Below are positions 63,987-64,000 of a stretch of DNA of 64,000 bases, piece by piece (within the stretch, counting starts at the first letter, position 1; each line of letters begins with the position of its first letter). The translations under genes and the position numbers were made by a program. The notes beneath the pieces are model-generated. The model was not told the origin of the DNA and searched no databases. It saw only the letters and a program-made list of their open reading frames with translations. Source of the stretch: Dolomedes plantarius (lineage: Eukaryota > Arthropoda > Arachnida > Araneae > Dolomedidae); NCBI GenBank assembly GCA_907164885.2, contig OU015501.1, positions 66,502,808-66,566,807 on the forward strand, written 5' to 3'.

Positions 63987-64000
63987 AAGCCAGGTAGGTC

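Larger units (their letters stand above)
52464..64000 (+). other. downstream intron (partial) of the couch potato-like gene
   Basis: Starts at the gtaagt donor after the 52.3-kb exon. No further exon of the family (the aromatic RBPMS-type C-terminus) was seen. From 52.5 to 61.4 kb the sequence is AT-rich with no supported gene. A less AT-rich stretch at 55280-56000 may be a degraded transposon but could not be identified. The last 2.6 kb are transposable elements on the - strand. Confidence 0.55.

Overview
This is a eukaryotic, very AT-rich window with no bacterial-style gene organisation. The best reading is an arthropod genome, probably a spider and perhaps an orb-weaver. The reasons are the density and style of Tc1/mariner transposases, the BEL/Pao retroelement, the tRNA-derived SINEs, and a host gene whose exons are tens of kilobases apart. 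The organism call is inference.

Host gene. Three exons on the + strand (21125-21187, 30595/30598-30736 and 52330-52463) encode consecutive pieces of one protein: the second half of an RNA-recognition motif and the adjoining tail of a couch potato / RBPMS-family RNA-binding protein. Splice sites and codon phases agree across all three exons. The first half of the RRM must lie upstream of the window and the C-terminus downstream. Introns are at least 21 kb, 9.4 kb, 21.6 kb and at least 11.5 kb. Two of the three acceptors are tandem NAGNAG sites that can add or drop one residue.

Left third (1-16.8 kb). This is a nested transposon neighbourhood: two head-to-tail Helitron-type elements (998-6767) broken by a DD41D mariner, a DD36E and a DD34E Tc1-like element. 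It continues with a tRNA-SINE on the - strand (to 7523), a mariner reshaped into a hairpin (10612-11383), a Tc1-like copy (12757-13670), a DD34D mariner (13731-15105) and another Tc1-like element (15197-16599). Nearly all sit in (TA)n arrays. Every transposase is frameshifted or interrupted.

Middle (17-46 kb). Mostly AT-rich intron. It holds an old tandem duplication (17.6-18.1 kb), two foldback elements (29.6 kb, 33.7 kb), a TTAA-flanked element next to exon 2's donor (30.8-31.5 kb), two short tandem duplications, a GC-rich promoter-like island (37.0-37.5 kb), a Tc1-like element (39.5-40.6 kb), four tRNA-derived SINEs and a pogo-like element (43.3-44.0 kb).

Right part (46-64 kb). A broken copy of an unnamed arthropod repeat ORF (46.8-48.05 kb), a striking diverged 240-bp duplication next to a GC-rich island (48.6-49.7 kb), the third exon, a long featureless intron, a second copy of the 13-kb Tc1-like family (61.4-62.36 kb), and the 3' LTR and pol end of a BEL/Pao element on the - strand (62.4-64 kb).

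The host gene is the only gene that looks intact. The rest is transposon sediment that may nevertheless affect it through inverted repeats around a 63-nt exon, candidate intronic promoter or enhancer islands, and hairpin RNA.
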